A DNA stretch of 59,665 nucleotides, from the NCBI GenBank assembly GCA_905233245.1, contig CAJODK010000005.1, positions 1 through 59,665 of the forward strand. The letters run 5' to 3'. This stretch comes from an uncultured Prevotella sp. (GTDB lineage Bacteria > Bacteroidota > Bacteroidia > Bacteroidales > Bacteroidaceae). Below, one piece after another: positions 8,647-17,363 of the stretch (positions are counted from its first letter, which is position 1; the number at the start of each line of letters is the position of its first letter). Position numbers and translations under genes: made by a program. The notes beneath the pieces were generated by a model. The model ran no database searches. It worked only from the letters and a program-made list of their open reading frames with translations, and was not told the DNA's origin.

Positions 8647-8975
8647 GAATTTTCTCTCTCTTGCAAAGGTACAACATTCCCATTGCGGTCTACGAATGTT
8701 TTGGTGACTTTTTTCCCCTTGCTAAGCAAGGGCCGGCGGTAGCTAAGAAATGGTCGGCTGTTGCTATGCTCCTGCGCGTGGGGGGGGAAGGACGATTTGC
8801 TGCGGTGTTGCAGTGTTGCAGTTCTCGAGAAGTCAATTCCATACCGAAAAATACTTCTGTATTATATTATATATATATAATATTAATACAGGCATCTCCT
8901 TTGATCTCGGCAATAGCTATTTGGGAACTGCAACACTGCAACACTGCAACGCTGCAACGGCATTGTGGGGGTAGC
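8647..8975. other. 329-bp non-coding gap between btuC and the GH3 gene, repeat-rich
   Basis: No credible gene is seen. It holds a CAAAGGTA box at 8664-8671 (a minus-strand -7-like word without a clear partner), a CCCTTGC-TAA-GCAAGGG hairpin at 8716-8732, a GC-rich stretch near 8780, and the inverted-repeat element listed at 8805-8944. The genes on both sides converge here, so the hairpins may also end transcription. Confidence 0.7.
8805..8944. repeat. 140-bp element with 20-bp terminal inverted repeats and an inner AT hairpin
   Basis: The left end at 8805-8824 (GTGTTGCAGTGTTGCAGTTC) is the exact reverse complement of 8925-8944. Both ends are built of tandem TGTTGCAG-like units and the pattern continues a little outside. 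The middle carries a near-perfect 35-nt AT-rich palindrome at 8857-8891 (CTGTATTA ... TAATACAG). It codes for nothing and could be a small non-autonomous mobile element or a terminator/REP-like structure. Confidence 0.75.
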
Positions 8976-11420
8976 CTACTTCACAACTCCAGCCAACGGA
9001 CGGATGCTGACAACCTTCTGAATATCCGCATCAGCACTGGAGGTAGAGACCTGCAGGTGTATGGTGTGGGCATCGAGTTGGAACTGCTGGTTCTCTGTGC
9101 TATAATAGGACAGTGCGCGCTTGTTGACAGGTATCGTCACCGTCTTGGTCTCGCCAGGAGCGAGCTCCACGCGCTGGAATCCTACCAGGCGCTTGTTGAT
9201 ATTGCCATAGTTCTTGTTGCCCAGGAAGTCGGCATACACCTGCACGACATCAGCACCGCTACGCTTACCCGTATTCTTGACGGTCACTTTTACAAAATAG
9301 TCCATTTCATCGGCAGAAATCGTGGCATCAACAAAGGCGTTGAGGTACTTGAAAGTGGTGTAGGAGAGTCCATGTCCGAAGGGGAATTGCGGTCTGCCCA
9401 CCTGCTGTTGCTTCGTGGCACGGCCATAATACATATAGGTGTAGCCCCACTCATCGATGTTATATTCCATCATACCATTCTCTCCATGTGCAGACTCCTT
9501 GGCATCAGGCAGTTCGCTGATGTCATGATACCACGTAGAGGTGAGGTGTCCTGAGGGGTTGATATCGCCGTAGATGGCATCGCAGATAGCCTGTCCCTGT
9601 GCCTGACCGCCATACCATGCATTGAGGATGGCAGGCACGCGGCTGATATTGCGGAGGTCGAGCGACGAACCGCTCTCGAGCACCACCACCGTGTTGGGGT
9701 TGGCGTCATAGAGGGCATTGATGAGCTCAGCCTGATTGCCTGGCAGGGTGAGCGACCAGCGGTCGTGCCCCTCAGTGCCTGTCTCGTGGCTGTCAGGTTT
9801 TGACCAGTCTGTACCACCCAGGAATATCACCACATCCACCTGCTTTGCCAGTTGTACGGCGCGCTCTATCATCTCGCGCGTAGCATGACGATTGATGGAG
9901 GTGAGGTTGCGCTGACGGTATTTGCCGTTCAGGTAACCCATGTAGAGCGAGTCCTCCGAGGTGGTCAGCATCTGCACGCGGTCACCCACCTTCTTCTGGA
10001 ATGCCTGATAAGGCGTGGTGGTGTAGGTAGGAGTGCCTGAGTAGTCACCCAGTTGGATAGCATCAGCGTAAGGACCTATGAGAGCCACCTTTTTGTCCGA
10101 TGAAATGGGGAGAAATTGTTTCCTGTTCTTCATCAGAGTGATACTCTCCTGCGCAGCCCTGAGCGCAAGCGCCTGATGCTTGGGGCTCTCGATGTCCTGC
10201 TCCGTGACGTTGTTCCAGGGGATATTGACGTATGGTTCGTCAAACTCTCCCAGTGCAAACCTGGTTTCGAGGACGTCAGCCAATCTACTATCGATTGTCT
10301 CCATTGTGAGAGATGAGAGGTGAGAGGTAAGAGGTAAGAGAAGTGCTCGTTGCAGCACCGCAGAACTCGTATATTGCTCGCAGTTCTGGTTCAGTCCGGC
10401 CTCAAGACACATGGCGGTAGCACGCGCCTCCATCATCTTCTCGTCCTCAGTGGCGTCGTTGTATGCCGTTTTCCATTTGAGGGCGTCCTTATCGATGCTC
10501 ATATCCTTACCGTCCTTCGTGGTGTAAGAGCCGAAGTACAGGTGCTTCGTAGCGCGATAGACATCAGAGACGGCAGCGCAGTCGCTCACCACGTAGCCCC
10601 TGAAGCCCCATTCCTTGCGCAGGATGTCGGTCAGCAGTCGTTTGTTGCCTGAGCAGGGGATGCCGTTCACGGCATTGTATGCCGCCATGATGCTCTTTAC
10701 GCCGCCCTGTCTGACGCACATCTCGAAGGCAGGCAGATAGTACTCGCGGAGAATCTTCTCGCTGATGTCCGACGAGGTGCGGTGACGTCCCTCCTCATAG
10801 TTGTTGGCAGCGAAGTGCTTGGCGCAAGCCACGATTTTTATATAAGAAGTCTCCCCTTGGGGAGATTTAGAGGGAGTCCCTTGCATGCCCTTGACAAACT
10901 CCGTTGCCATCACGCCGCAGAGTAGCGGGTCCTCGCCGTAGTTCTCCTCCTCACGTCCCCAGCGAGGTTCGCGAGCCATATTGATGGTCGGCGACCACAC
11001 ATTTAATCCTATGCGCCACCCCTTCAGCAGGTTATTCCTCTGATTGGTCCTGTGCATGTGATAGGCACGCGCCTCGGTAGAGATAGCATCCGCCACCTCG
11101 TGCATCAGCTCTGGGTCCCACGTAGCCGACATACCCTTTGACGAGGGAAACGACGTGGCATTCCCCATGCGGGCATAGCCGTGGATAGCCTCATTCCAGT
11201 ACTGGTAGTGGGGCAGGATAGTCACGCCGTCGCGCTTCACCTCCTCCGTCACCAGCGAACCAAACTGCCCTGCCTTCTCCTCCAAGGTCAGTTCCCTGAC
11301 AAGCAGTTCTGCCCTCTCACGGAACGACTTCGTGCGGTCCAGCCACGGATACTTCACTACATCTTGCGCCATAGCAGCAGTAGCTATAGCGCAAAAGATG
11401 AAGGCTGTGATTGTTTTCAT
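8976..11420 (-). CDS. GH3 beta-glycosidase (beta-glucosidase/beta-xylosidase type)
   Basis: A secreted 814-aa glycoside hydrolase family 3 enzyme (signal peptide MKTITAFIFCAIATAAMAQ). The N-terminal TIM-barrel holds WSPTINMAREPRWGRE, ACAKHFAANN and the nucleophile motif GFRGYVVSDCAAV (Asp280). The second domain holds the acid/base region GTEGHDRWSLTLPGNQ, and a fibronectin-III-like domain closes the protein. It would release sugar from the ends of plant oligosaccharides; xylosidase versus glucosidase cannot be decided by eye. It starts 2 nt after the upstream GH3 gene, so the pair is co-transcribed. Compared with that paralogue it carries SPQGETS (near residue 187) from a palindromic repeat and LLPLTSHLSSL from a heptad run, both in frame, and it lacks the extra carbohydrate-binding module. 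Confidence 0.92.
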   Translation of the reverse strand: MKTITAFIFCAIATAAMAQDVVKYPWLDRTKSFRERAELLVRELTLEEKAGQFGSLVTEEVKRDGVTILPHYQYWNEAIHGYARMGNATSFPSSKGMSATWDPELMHEVADAISTEARAYHMHRTNQRNNLLKGWRIGLNVWSPTINMAREPRWGREEENYGEDPLLCGVMATEFVKGMQGTPSKSPQGETSYIKIVACAKHFAANNYEEGRHRTSSDISEKILREYYLPAFEMCVRQGGVKSIMAAYNAVNGIPCSGNKRLLTDILRKEWGFRGYVVSDCAAVSDVYRATKHLYFGSYTTKDGKDMSIDKDALKWKTAYNDATEDEKMMEARATAMCLEAGLNQNCEQYTSSAVLQRALLLPLTSHLSSLTMETIDSRLADVLETRFALGEFDEPYVNIPWNNVTEQDIESPKHQALALRAAQESITLMKNRKQFLPISSDKKVALIGPYADAIQLGDYSGTPTYTTTPYQAFQKKVGDRVQMLTTSEDSLYMGYLNGKYRQRNLTSINRHATREMIERAVQLAKQVDVVIFLGGTDWSKPDSHETGTEGHDRWSLTLPGNQAELINALYDANPNTVVVLESGSSLDLRNISRVPAILNAWYGGQAQGQAICDAIYGDINPSGHLTSTWYHDISELPDAKESAHGENGMMEYNIDEWGYTYMYYGRATKQQQVGRPQFPFGHGLSYTTFKYLNAFVDATISADEMDYFVKVTVKNTGKRSGADVVQVYADFLGNKNYGNINKRLVGFQRVELAPGETKTVTIPVNKRALSYYSTENQQFQLDAHTIHLQVSTSSADADIQKVVSIRPLAGVVK
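10308..10343. repeat. Tandem GAGGTAA-like heptads inside the GH3 gene
   Basis: A run of degenerate 7-bp units (GAGAGATGAGAGGTGAGAGG and on) read on the minus strand as LLPLTSHLSSL. The paralogue at 11423-14533 has unrelated sequence of similar size at this site. Confidence 0.75.
10850..10880. repeat. GC-rich palindromic element inside the GH3 gene
   Basis: TCTCCCCTTGGGGAGA plus the tail TTTAGAGGGAGTCCC. It encodes part of PSKSPQGETS; the GH3 paralogue has only PSEGDG here, so the element is an insertion. Confidence 0.85.
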
Positions 11421-11422
11421 AA

Positions 11423-14400
11423 TTATTTCTTTATATATTTGACTCCGTTAAGAACATATACGCCATTTGGCAACTTGCTGAACTCGCTTGCAGGGCAGAC
11501 GTAAGCACCCATGACGGTGTAGATGTGGTCGGTCTTAGCCAACTGGCGAGGGGTGTACTGAGGTATCTCGTCCACATGGGTAGAGATGTAGGTCTCGCCT
11601 GCTACGCCTGCTGCTGGTGTCATGCTCATGGTCTTCTGAATGTCAGCATCGGCACTGGAGGTGGCAACCTGAATCTGTATGCTCTGACCATCGACGAGGT
11701 ACTGGTGAGTAGCCTCGTTGTAGTAGGAGAGAGAGCGATAGCTGACAGGGATGTCAACGGTCTTCTCCTCGTTGGGCTCCAGTTCTACGCGCTTGAAGCC
11801 TACGAGCTTCTTGTTCATATTGCCGTAGTTGCTGTCGCCGTTGAAGTTGGCATATACCTGAATGACGTCAGCACCCTTGCGCTCGCCAGTGTTCTTGATA
11901 GTTACCTGCACGTTGCCGTCAGCATCTGCAGTCGGGGTGGCTGTCACGCTGGCATCGCTGTAAGCGAAGGTGGTGTAGGAGAGACCATAGCCGAAGGGGA
12001 ACTGTGGCGTGCCCTTCTGAGTCTTCTTTGTGGCCTTGCCATAATACATATAGGTGTAACCCCAGTCATCAATGTTATACTCCAGCATGCCCTGAGAACC
12101 ATTCTTGCCTATCTGTGACTCGCTGGCCTGTGGCAGTTCGTTGATGTCGTGATACCACGTGGAGGTGAGGTGACCTGAGGGGTTGATGTCGCCATAGATA
12201 GCATCGCAGATAGCCTGGCCCTGTGCCTGACCGCCATACCATGCCTCCATGATAGCAGGAACAGTGCTGATGGCAGAGAGGTCAAGTGACGAACCGCTCT
12301 CGAGTACCACGATGGTGTTAGGATTAGCATTGTGTACGGCATTGATGACGTCAGCCTGATTGCCTGGCAGAGTGAGCACCCAGCGGTCGTGGCTCTCGGT
12401 ACCAGTCTCGTGAGATTCGGGCTTAGAGAAGTCTGTACCGCCAACGAAGATGACGTAGTCAGCCTTCTGTGCTACGGCTACGGCACGGTCAATCATCGCC
12501 TGAGTAGCCAATTCATTAACCGTAGCTGAGGTAGTGACCATATAGAGTGGACCCTGCTCCTCGAGTGGCTCATAGCCCTCGTTGTAGAAGCGGAAGTAGT
12601 CATAATTGCCGCAATACTCTTGAAAAGGTTTATTATAGGTATCACCACCTTCACGGTCGCATAACTTAACGATAACGGTGTGCTTGCCCTTGAATACGTT
12701 AGGGTCAACCGTAGCAGTTACTTCCTGGAATTTCGTCCAGTTCCCCGTTTTCAAGCTGCTAACAGTAAGAGCAGGTTCAGAATTAACATCATCCAGATAG
12801 AACTTGAGAATGGCAACGGAGTTGTCGTTTTGGGCTGCACATGACATAACAAAATTGCTGCAACCGCTGCCGAAGTCAACTTCTCCGTAAGCAAAGATGT
12901 CGCCAGCTGCCGTATTGCCAATACATCCTGCCGTTCCCTTCAACTTGTTCTCGCCACGCTGGCTATGAAGAAGCGTGGTATATTCCTCAAACTGGACTTT
13001 ACCATCGTTGACCGTAAAGTTGAGTTTAGCAGCAAAAGCCTGATAGGGTGTGGTGGTATAAGTAGGTGTACCGCTGTAGTCACCCAGCATGATGGCATTG
13101 GCATAGGGGCCGATGAGCGCTACCGTCTTATCGGTAGTGATAGGCAGTAATGGCTCCCCTCCTTGGGAGGGGTTGGGGGAGGTATTCTTCATCAGCGTGA
13201 TAGACTCCTGGGCAGCCTTGAGTGCCAGTGCCTGATGCTCAGGTTTCTCTATGTCGCTCTCAGCAACGTTGTTCCAAGGAATATCTACGCCTGCATCCTC
13301 ATCAAACTCACCAAGAGCAAAGCGTGTGGTGAAGATGTCGATGAGTGCATTGTCAATGGTCTCCATCGTCAGTGCCTCGTCAGTATCCTTCTTATATGTT
13401 CCTGCGTAAGCATTCTGAAGGGCACGCTGCAAGACGGCTGACGAACTGTACTGCTCGCAGTTGGAGTTCAGGCCTGCATTCAGACAGAGGGCAGTAGCAC
13501 GTGCCTCCATCTCCTTGTCTCCGTCAGAGGCGTTCTCATAAGGATTGGCCCACTCGGTGGCTCCTGTTTTCACAGTGCCTGTGGTATAACTACCGAAGTA
13601 GAGGTGCTTGGTAGCGCGATAAACATCGCTGACTGCTGCACAGTCACTGGTGACATAGCCCTTGAAGCCCCATTCTTTGCGCAGAATGTCAGTGAGGAGC
13701 ATCTTATTGCCAGAACATGGCAGACCGCCCTTGCCATTGTTGATGCCACCACCATCGCTGGTTTCGCTTGGATCATTTGACAGAGCATTGTAGGCTGACA
13801 TAATGGACTGCACACCACCTTCCTTGACAGCCATCTCGAAGGCTGGCAGGTAGAATTCACGCATCATCTTCTCAGTAACGAAGGAGGTTGTGGAGTGACG
13901 TCCCTGTTCGTAGTTATTGGCAGCAAAGTGCTTGGCACAGGCTACGAGTTTGTAGTAGCCATCGCCCTCGCTTGGGTCACCCTGCATACCCTTGACGAAC
14001 TCCGCAGCCATCACACCACAGAGCAGCGGGTCTTCGCCGTAGTTCTCCTCCTCACGACCCCAGCGTGGGTCACGACTCATATTGATGGTGGGCGACCAAA
14101 CGTTGAGACCTATCTTCCAACCCTTAACGAGGGAGTTGCGCTGATTGGTACGATGCATATGGTATGCGCGCGCCTCTGTAGAGGTCACATCGGCACAAGC
14201 CTTCACGAGTTCAGGGTCCCAAGTGGCTGACATGCCTTTGGACTCAGGAAAAGAGGTTGCGTTACCCATGCGGGCATAGCCGTGGATGGCCTCGTTCCAA
14301 TACTGATAGTGGGGGATGATAGTCTCATTGTCACGTTTGATTTCCTCAGTGACAACAGAGCCAAACTGACTGGCCTTCTCTTCGAGGGTGAGTTGCTTAA

Positions 14401-14533
14401 CTAGGATTGTGGCACGCTCGCGGAATGACTTCGAACGGTCGAGCCAAGGATACTTGTCCAGGTCGTAAGGAACGGCCATCGTACTGAGGGTTGTCATACC
14501 CAGAATTGCAAGTGTAAAGATTTTCTGTTTCAT
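11423..14533 (-). CDS. GH3 beta-glycosidase with an inserted CBM6-like module
   Basis: A secreted GH3 enzyme of 1036 aa. The start at 14533 gives a clean signal peptide (MKQKIFTLAILGMTTLSTMA); a longer start at 14584 would lie upstream of the promoter box. It has the same core as its downstream paralogue: WSPTINMSRDPRWGRE, nucleophile motif GFKGYVTSDCAAV (Asp297), acid/base region GTESHDRWVLTLPGNQ, and a C-terminal FnIII domain. Residues about 505-663 are a beta-sandwich insert (FAYGEVDFGSGCSNFVMSCA, GNYDYFRFYN) that looks like a CBM6-type carbohydrate-binding module and is absent from the paralogue. TSPNPSQGGEP, just before LLPITTDKTVALIGPYA, comes from a palindromic repeat. The last 50 residues (IYTVMGAYVCPASEFSK, NGVYVLNGVKYIKK) form a short C-terminal tail. 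Confidence 0.9.
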   Translation of the reverse strand: MKQKIFTLAILGMTTLSTMAVPYDLDKYPWLDRSKSFRERATILVKQLTLEEKASQFGSVVTEEIKRDNETIIPHYQYWNEAIHGYARMGNATSFPESKGMSATWDPELVKACADVTSTEARAYHMHRTNQRNSLVKGWKIGLNVWSPTINMSRDPRWGREEENYGEDPLLCGVMAAEFVKGMQGDPSEGDGYYKLVACAKHFAANNYEQGRHSTTSFVTEKMMREFYLPAFEMAVKEGGVQSIMSAYNALSNDPSETSDGGGINNGKGGLPCSGNKMLLTDILRKEWGFKGYVTSDCAAVSDVYRATKHLYFGSYTTGTVKTGATEWANPYENASDGDKEMEARATALCLNAGLNSNCEQYSSSAVLQRALQNAYAGTYKKDTDEALTMETIDNALIDIFTTRFALGEFDEDAGVDIPWNNVAESDIEKPEHQALALKAAQESITLMKNTSPNPSQGGEPLLPITTDKTVALIGPYANAIMLGDYSGTPTYTTTPYQAFAAKLNFTVNDGKVQFEEYTTLLHSQRGENKLKGTAGCIGNTAAGDIFAYGEVDFGSGCSNFVMSCAAQNDNSVAILKFYLDDVNSEPALTVSSLKTGNWTKFQEVTATVDPNVFKGKHTVIVKLCDREGGDTYNKPFQEYCGNYDYFRFYNEGYEPLEEQGPLYMVTTSATVNELATQAMIDRAVAVAQKADYVIFVGGTDFSKPESHETGTESHDRWVLTLPGNQADVINAVHNANPNTIVVLESGSSLDLSAISTVPAIMEAWYGGQAQGQAICDAIYGDINPSGHLTSTWYHDINELPQASESQIGKNGSQGMLEYNIDDWGYTYMYYGKATKKTQKGTPQFPFGYGLSYTTFAYSDASVTATPTADADGNVQVTIKNTGERKGADVIQVYANFNGDSNYGNMNKKLVGFKRVELEPNEEKTVDIPVSYRSLSYYNEATHQYLVDGQSIQIQVATSSADADIQKTMSMTPAAGVAGETYISTHVDEIPQYTPRQLAKTDHIYTVMGAYVCPASEFSKLPNGVYVLNGVKYIKK
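13153..13183. repeat. GC-rich palindromic element inside the second GH3 gene
   Basis: CTCCCCTCCTTGGGAGGGG followed by TTGGGGGAGG. It is translated as SPNPSQGGEP. The downstream paralogue reads LMKNRKQFLPISS where this gene reads LMKNTSPNPSQGGEPLLPIT, so the copy is an insertion at a domain boundary. Confidence 0.85.
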
Positions 14534-14537
14534 GCTG

Positions 14538-14545
14538 CAAAGGTA
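14538..14545 (-). promoter_or_regulatory. -7 box (TACCTTTG) abutting the GH3 start codon
   Basis: TACCTTTG on the minus strand ends 4 nt before the ATG at 14533. If transcription starts the usual 5-8 nt after the box, the mRNA would be leaderless. No convincing -33 TTTG is seen at 19-20 bp. Confidence 0.5.
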
Positions 14546-14550
14546 CGATG

Positions 14551-14592
14551 TAAAGATAAAAAGAAAAGCGCACTTTTGTGTCAAAAGCGCGC
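14551..14592 (-). terminator. Rho-independent terminator after the YfhO gene
   Basis: Arms 14582-14592 and 14568-14578 form an 11-bp stem (GCGCGCTTTTG / CAAAAGTGCGC, one G-U pair) with a 3-nt loop, followed on the minus strand by TTTTCTTTTTATC. It separates the YfhO gene from the GH3 operon. Confidence 0.8.
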
Positions 14593-14627
14593 ATTTTTTT
14601 TACCGTTTGTATGTTTTGAAACTTTTC

Positions 14628-17114
14628 TTACCCCCTGTGCCTCAATTTTACCCCTACGACTATCACTATGCAAAGGGCGAGGATAGCAAGGGCGATATAG
14701 GCGATGGTTTCGGTAGTTTTGATGGTCTGAGGACGGAATTCCATCACTACTTTGTGCTTGCCTGGTTTCACATTGATGGCACGGAGCACGTAGTTCACGC
14801 GGAAAACATCTGTAGGTTCACCATCCACCGTACATGTCCAACCTGGGTAGTAGATTTCGGAGAAAGCAATTACCCCACCCGTCTCAGAGGTTACGTCATA
14901 GTGTAGCTCGTTAGGAGCGTAGGAAGTAAGAGTGACCTCCCCAAGCCCCTCAAGAGGGGATGTCTTTAAGCCTCCCCTTGGGGAGGTTTGGAGGGGGTCG
15001 CTGCTCACCGCCTCATGCCTCAGGTCTATCTTACCGAGGGCATCGAGTTCCTCATTGGCGTTCTTCACCTGAGTGACTTTATTCACAAACCACGCATTGC
15101 CAAAGGCGTATGGATTCTCAAGTGGTGTGGTCTTGCCACCTTGTAGAGGCATGATGAAGTATTTGGCGTTGAGCATGTTGATTACTGGCATGATGCTGTC
15201 GCCATTCACCTGACTCATGTCACCCTGTGCCTCCACGATAGCATCGAATGCCTGGTGTATCTCTGGAGAGATATACGCCTCGATTACCTCCTGATAGCGA
15301 CGCAGTTTGGCAGCATGGTAGCCTCCCAGTGACTTGTGGAAGTAGCTGGTCTCATTTTCGTTGAAGGTATTAGAGGAGAGGTTGAGCACTCGGTAACTGG
15401 GCGACTTGTCCTGCATAATAAGCAGGTCCGTCTCCGTAGGTTCGATAGGAGCGGTGCGCAGGGTATTGCTGACAAACATGCCATCGTTGAGGTAGCGCTT
15501 GTCCACCTGCCACATATCGAAGAGGCAGATGGCGGTGATGAGGCAGGTCATTACGAGGGCACTGACTTTCTTCATGCGATAGAGTACTACTAGGGCGGTG
15601 CACATCAGGATGATGAAGAAAGAGCGCCAGCAGTCGCTCACGAAGGTTGCTATGCGTATCTCCTTGAGATTGGCAAGCAGGGGGGCAAGGTCCTCCTGAG
15701 GGATGCCGCCAAGGGCGCGCATCTCTGCTCCGCTTACCCAACTGTCGAAGAAGACGGTAGGCATCAAGGCGAAGAGAACGCAGATGCCAGCGGTGATGGC
15801 GAAGGAGATGGCGAGGGGTTTCTTCGCTTTCTCCGGTTCTTCTATTACTTTTTTCAGTGCCAGCATAGCCAGCAGTGGTATCGTAAACTCTGCAATCACC
15901 AGTATGGATGCCACAGTACGGAACTTGGCATACATAGGCACATAGTCGATAAAGAGGTCGGTGAGCCACATCATATTGTGTCCCCATGACAGGGCGATAC
16001 TGAGTATGGTGGCTGCTAGCAGTGCCCACTTGATACTGCCCTTGACGATGAATAGACCCAGAATGAATAGCATCAGCACAAAAGCTCCCACATAGACAGG
16101 ACCAGAGGTGCCAGGCTGCTCGCCCCAGTACTGACCCATCTGCTGATAGATGTCCATATACATAGGGTCACCCTTTTCCTTTGCCGCCTTGCAGTCGCTA
16201 ATGGCTGTCATGCTGGAGCCTCCCTTGGTGTTAGGCACCAGTAGCGTCCATGTCTCATCGATGCCGTAGCTCCACTGGGTGATATAGTCGCGCTCCAGTC
16301 CGCTGGAGGTTTGGTTGGCAGTATTCTCCTTGACCAGTTCGCTCTTACCGCGCATGGACTCCTTCTGATATTCCCAAGTATGGTAGAGGTTGGAGATATT
16401 CACCGCTATGCCCAGTGCACCGCCCAAAGCGCATACCGCTGATGCCTTGAGGAAATGGGCAAAACGGCGCTGACGTATAGCATCCACAAGAAAACCTATT
16501 ACAAGGAATAGTATGATGAAAAGGTAGTAATAGGTCATCTGAACGTGGTTGGCATTCACCTCAAAAGCAGTGAAAATGCCTGTTACAGCAAGACCTGCCA
16601 GGTACTTACCCTTATAAGCCAGCAGGATGCCAGCTATCATCGGAGGGAGATAGGCCAGAGCCATCACCTTCCAGATATGGCCAGCAGCAATGATGATAAG
16701 GAAGTAGCTGCTGAAAGCCCACACCACAGCCCCCAGCATAGCCAGATACCAACGGAAATCGAAGGCTCTCAATAGTATGTAGAAGCCCAATAGATAGACG
16801 AAGAGATACCATACATTCTCTGGCAACCACAGATGGTAGGCGTTGACCGCCTGCGACAGCGTCTTGCTACTCTCGTAAGACGGAGCACTCTGATAGGTCG
16901 GCATACCACAGAACACCGAACCCGTCCAACGACTTTGTTCGCCTGTCTTTGCAGCATACTCACTGGTCTCCTGCCCCATGCCTCTGCCAGCACTGGAGTC
17001 ATGACGATACAAGATGCGTCCCTCAATGTCTGCTGGATAGAAGTAAGCAAACGAAATCAATGCAAATAGCATCAAGATCAGGACGTCAGGAAGAAATCTT
17101 TTCAATGTATTCAC
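14628..17114 (-). CDS. YfhO-family multi-pass membrane protein
   Basis: An 828-aa inner-membrane protein with a dozen or more hydrophobic helices in its first 520 residues (for example VLILMLFALISFAYFYPAD, YLFVYLLGFYILLRAFDF, YLFIILFLVIGFLVDAI) and a C-terminal soluble beta-rich domain (ELHYDVTSETGGVIAFSEIY, YPGWTCTVDGEP, VNYVLRAINVKPGKHKV). This is the YfhO layout, a GT-C-like family linked in Gram-positives to glycosylation of cell-wall polymers and common in Bacteroidota; its donor and acceptor are unknown here. Residues about 705-726 (SDPLQTSPRGGLKTSPLEGL) are the translation of two palindromic repeats. The gene has its own promoter (TAACTTTG at 17149-17156, minus strand). Confidence 0.8.
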   Translation of the reverse strand: MNTLKRFLPDVLILMLFALISFAYFYPADIEGRILYRHDSSAGRGMGQETSEYAAKTGEQSRWTGSVFCGMPTYQSAPSYESSKTLSQAVNAYHLWLPENVWYLFVYLLGFYILLRAFDFRWYLAMLGAVVWAFSSYFLIIIAAGHIWKVMALAYLPPMIAGILLAYKGKYLAGLAVTGIFTAFEVNANHVQMTYYYLFIILFLVIGFLVDAIRQRRFAHFLKASAVCALGGALGIAVNISNLYHTWEYQKESMRGKSELVKENTANQTSSGLERDYITQWSYGIDETWTLLVPNTKGGSSMTAISDCKAAKEKGDPMYMDIYQQMGQYWGEQPGTSGPVYVGAFVLMLFILGLFIVKGSIKWALLAATILSIALSWGHNMMWLTDLFIDYVPMYAKFRTVASILVIAEFTIPLLAMLALKKVIEEPEKAKKPLAISFAITAGICVLFALMPTVFFDSWVSGAEMRALGGIPQEDLAPLLANLKEIRIATFVSDCWRSFFIILMCTALVVLYRMKKVSALVMTCLITAICLFDMWQVDKRYLNDGMFVSNTLRTAPIEPTETDLLIMQDKSPSYRVLNLSSNTFNENETSYFHKSLGGYHAAKLRRYQEVIEAYISPEIHQAFDAIVEAQGDMSQVNGDSIMPVINMLNAKYFIMPLQGGKTTPLENPYAFGNAWFVNKVTQVKNANEELDALGKIDLRHEAVSSDPLQTSPRGGLKTSPLEGLGEVTLTSYAPNELHYDVTSETGGVIAFSEIYYPGWTCTVDGEPTDVFRVNYVLRAINVKPGKHKVVMEFRPQTIKTTETIAYIALAILALCIVIVVGVKLRHRG
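14936..14999. repeat. Head-to-head pair of GC-rich palindromic elements inside the YfhO gene
   Basis: Copy one near 14936-14961 (CCTCCCCAAGCCCCTCAAGA and on, inverted) faces copy two near 14970-14999 (GCCTCCCCTTGGGGAGG then TTTGGAGGGGGT). The arrangement matches the btuF pair. It adds about 20 residues in frame to the soluble C-terminal domain. Confidence 0.85.
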
Positions 17115-17148
17115 GCGCGTATATATTATAAATAAGGTGAAAGTGGTG

Positions 17149-17156
17149 CAAAGTTA
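17149..17156 (-). promoter_or_regulatory. -7 box of the YfhO gene
   Basis: TAACTTTG on the minus strand, 34 nt before the start codon at 17114. A -33 element is not clear. Confidence 0.5.
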
Positions 17157-17220
17157 ATAAATATTTACGGAAAAACAAGCGTGAACGTGCACAACCTTGA
17201 TAAATATCAAGAAATTAACG

Positions 17221-17278
17221 TATCTTTGCTTATTAGCATAAAAACTTTTGCACATTTCGCATGTTTCGAGTAATTTTG
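17221..17278 (+). promoter_or_regulatory. Two promoters ahead of the first ompA gene
   Basis: The downstream promoter is strong: TTTG at 17247-17250, 20 bp, TAATTTTG at 17271-17278. An upstream TATCTTTG at 17221-17228 is a second candidate. The leader is about 80 nt and holds a perfect 13-nt palindrome, GCAGTATTACTGC, at 17290-17302. Confidence 0.7.
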
Positions 17279-17363
17279 CACTCGAAAATGCAGTATTACT
17301 GCGTTCAAACGTATTTTAAAGCAAAGATAATTCAAACAAAACAACATTATTATTTTAAACAAC

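Noticed and set aside
8664..8671. Minus-strand promoter directed into btuC
   Set aside because: Only a -7-like word is present, with no -33 partner and no gene to serve; kept only as a remark in the gap entry.
8661..9554. 297-codon plus-strand open frame across the gap and the end of the GH3 gene
   Set aside because: Most of it is antisense to a clear GH3 gene and the rest is repeat sequence; no family pattern or ribosome-binding site.
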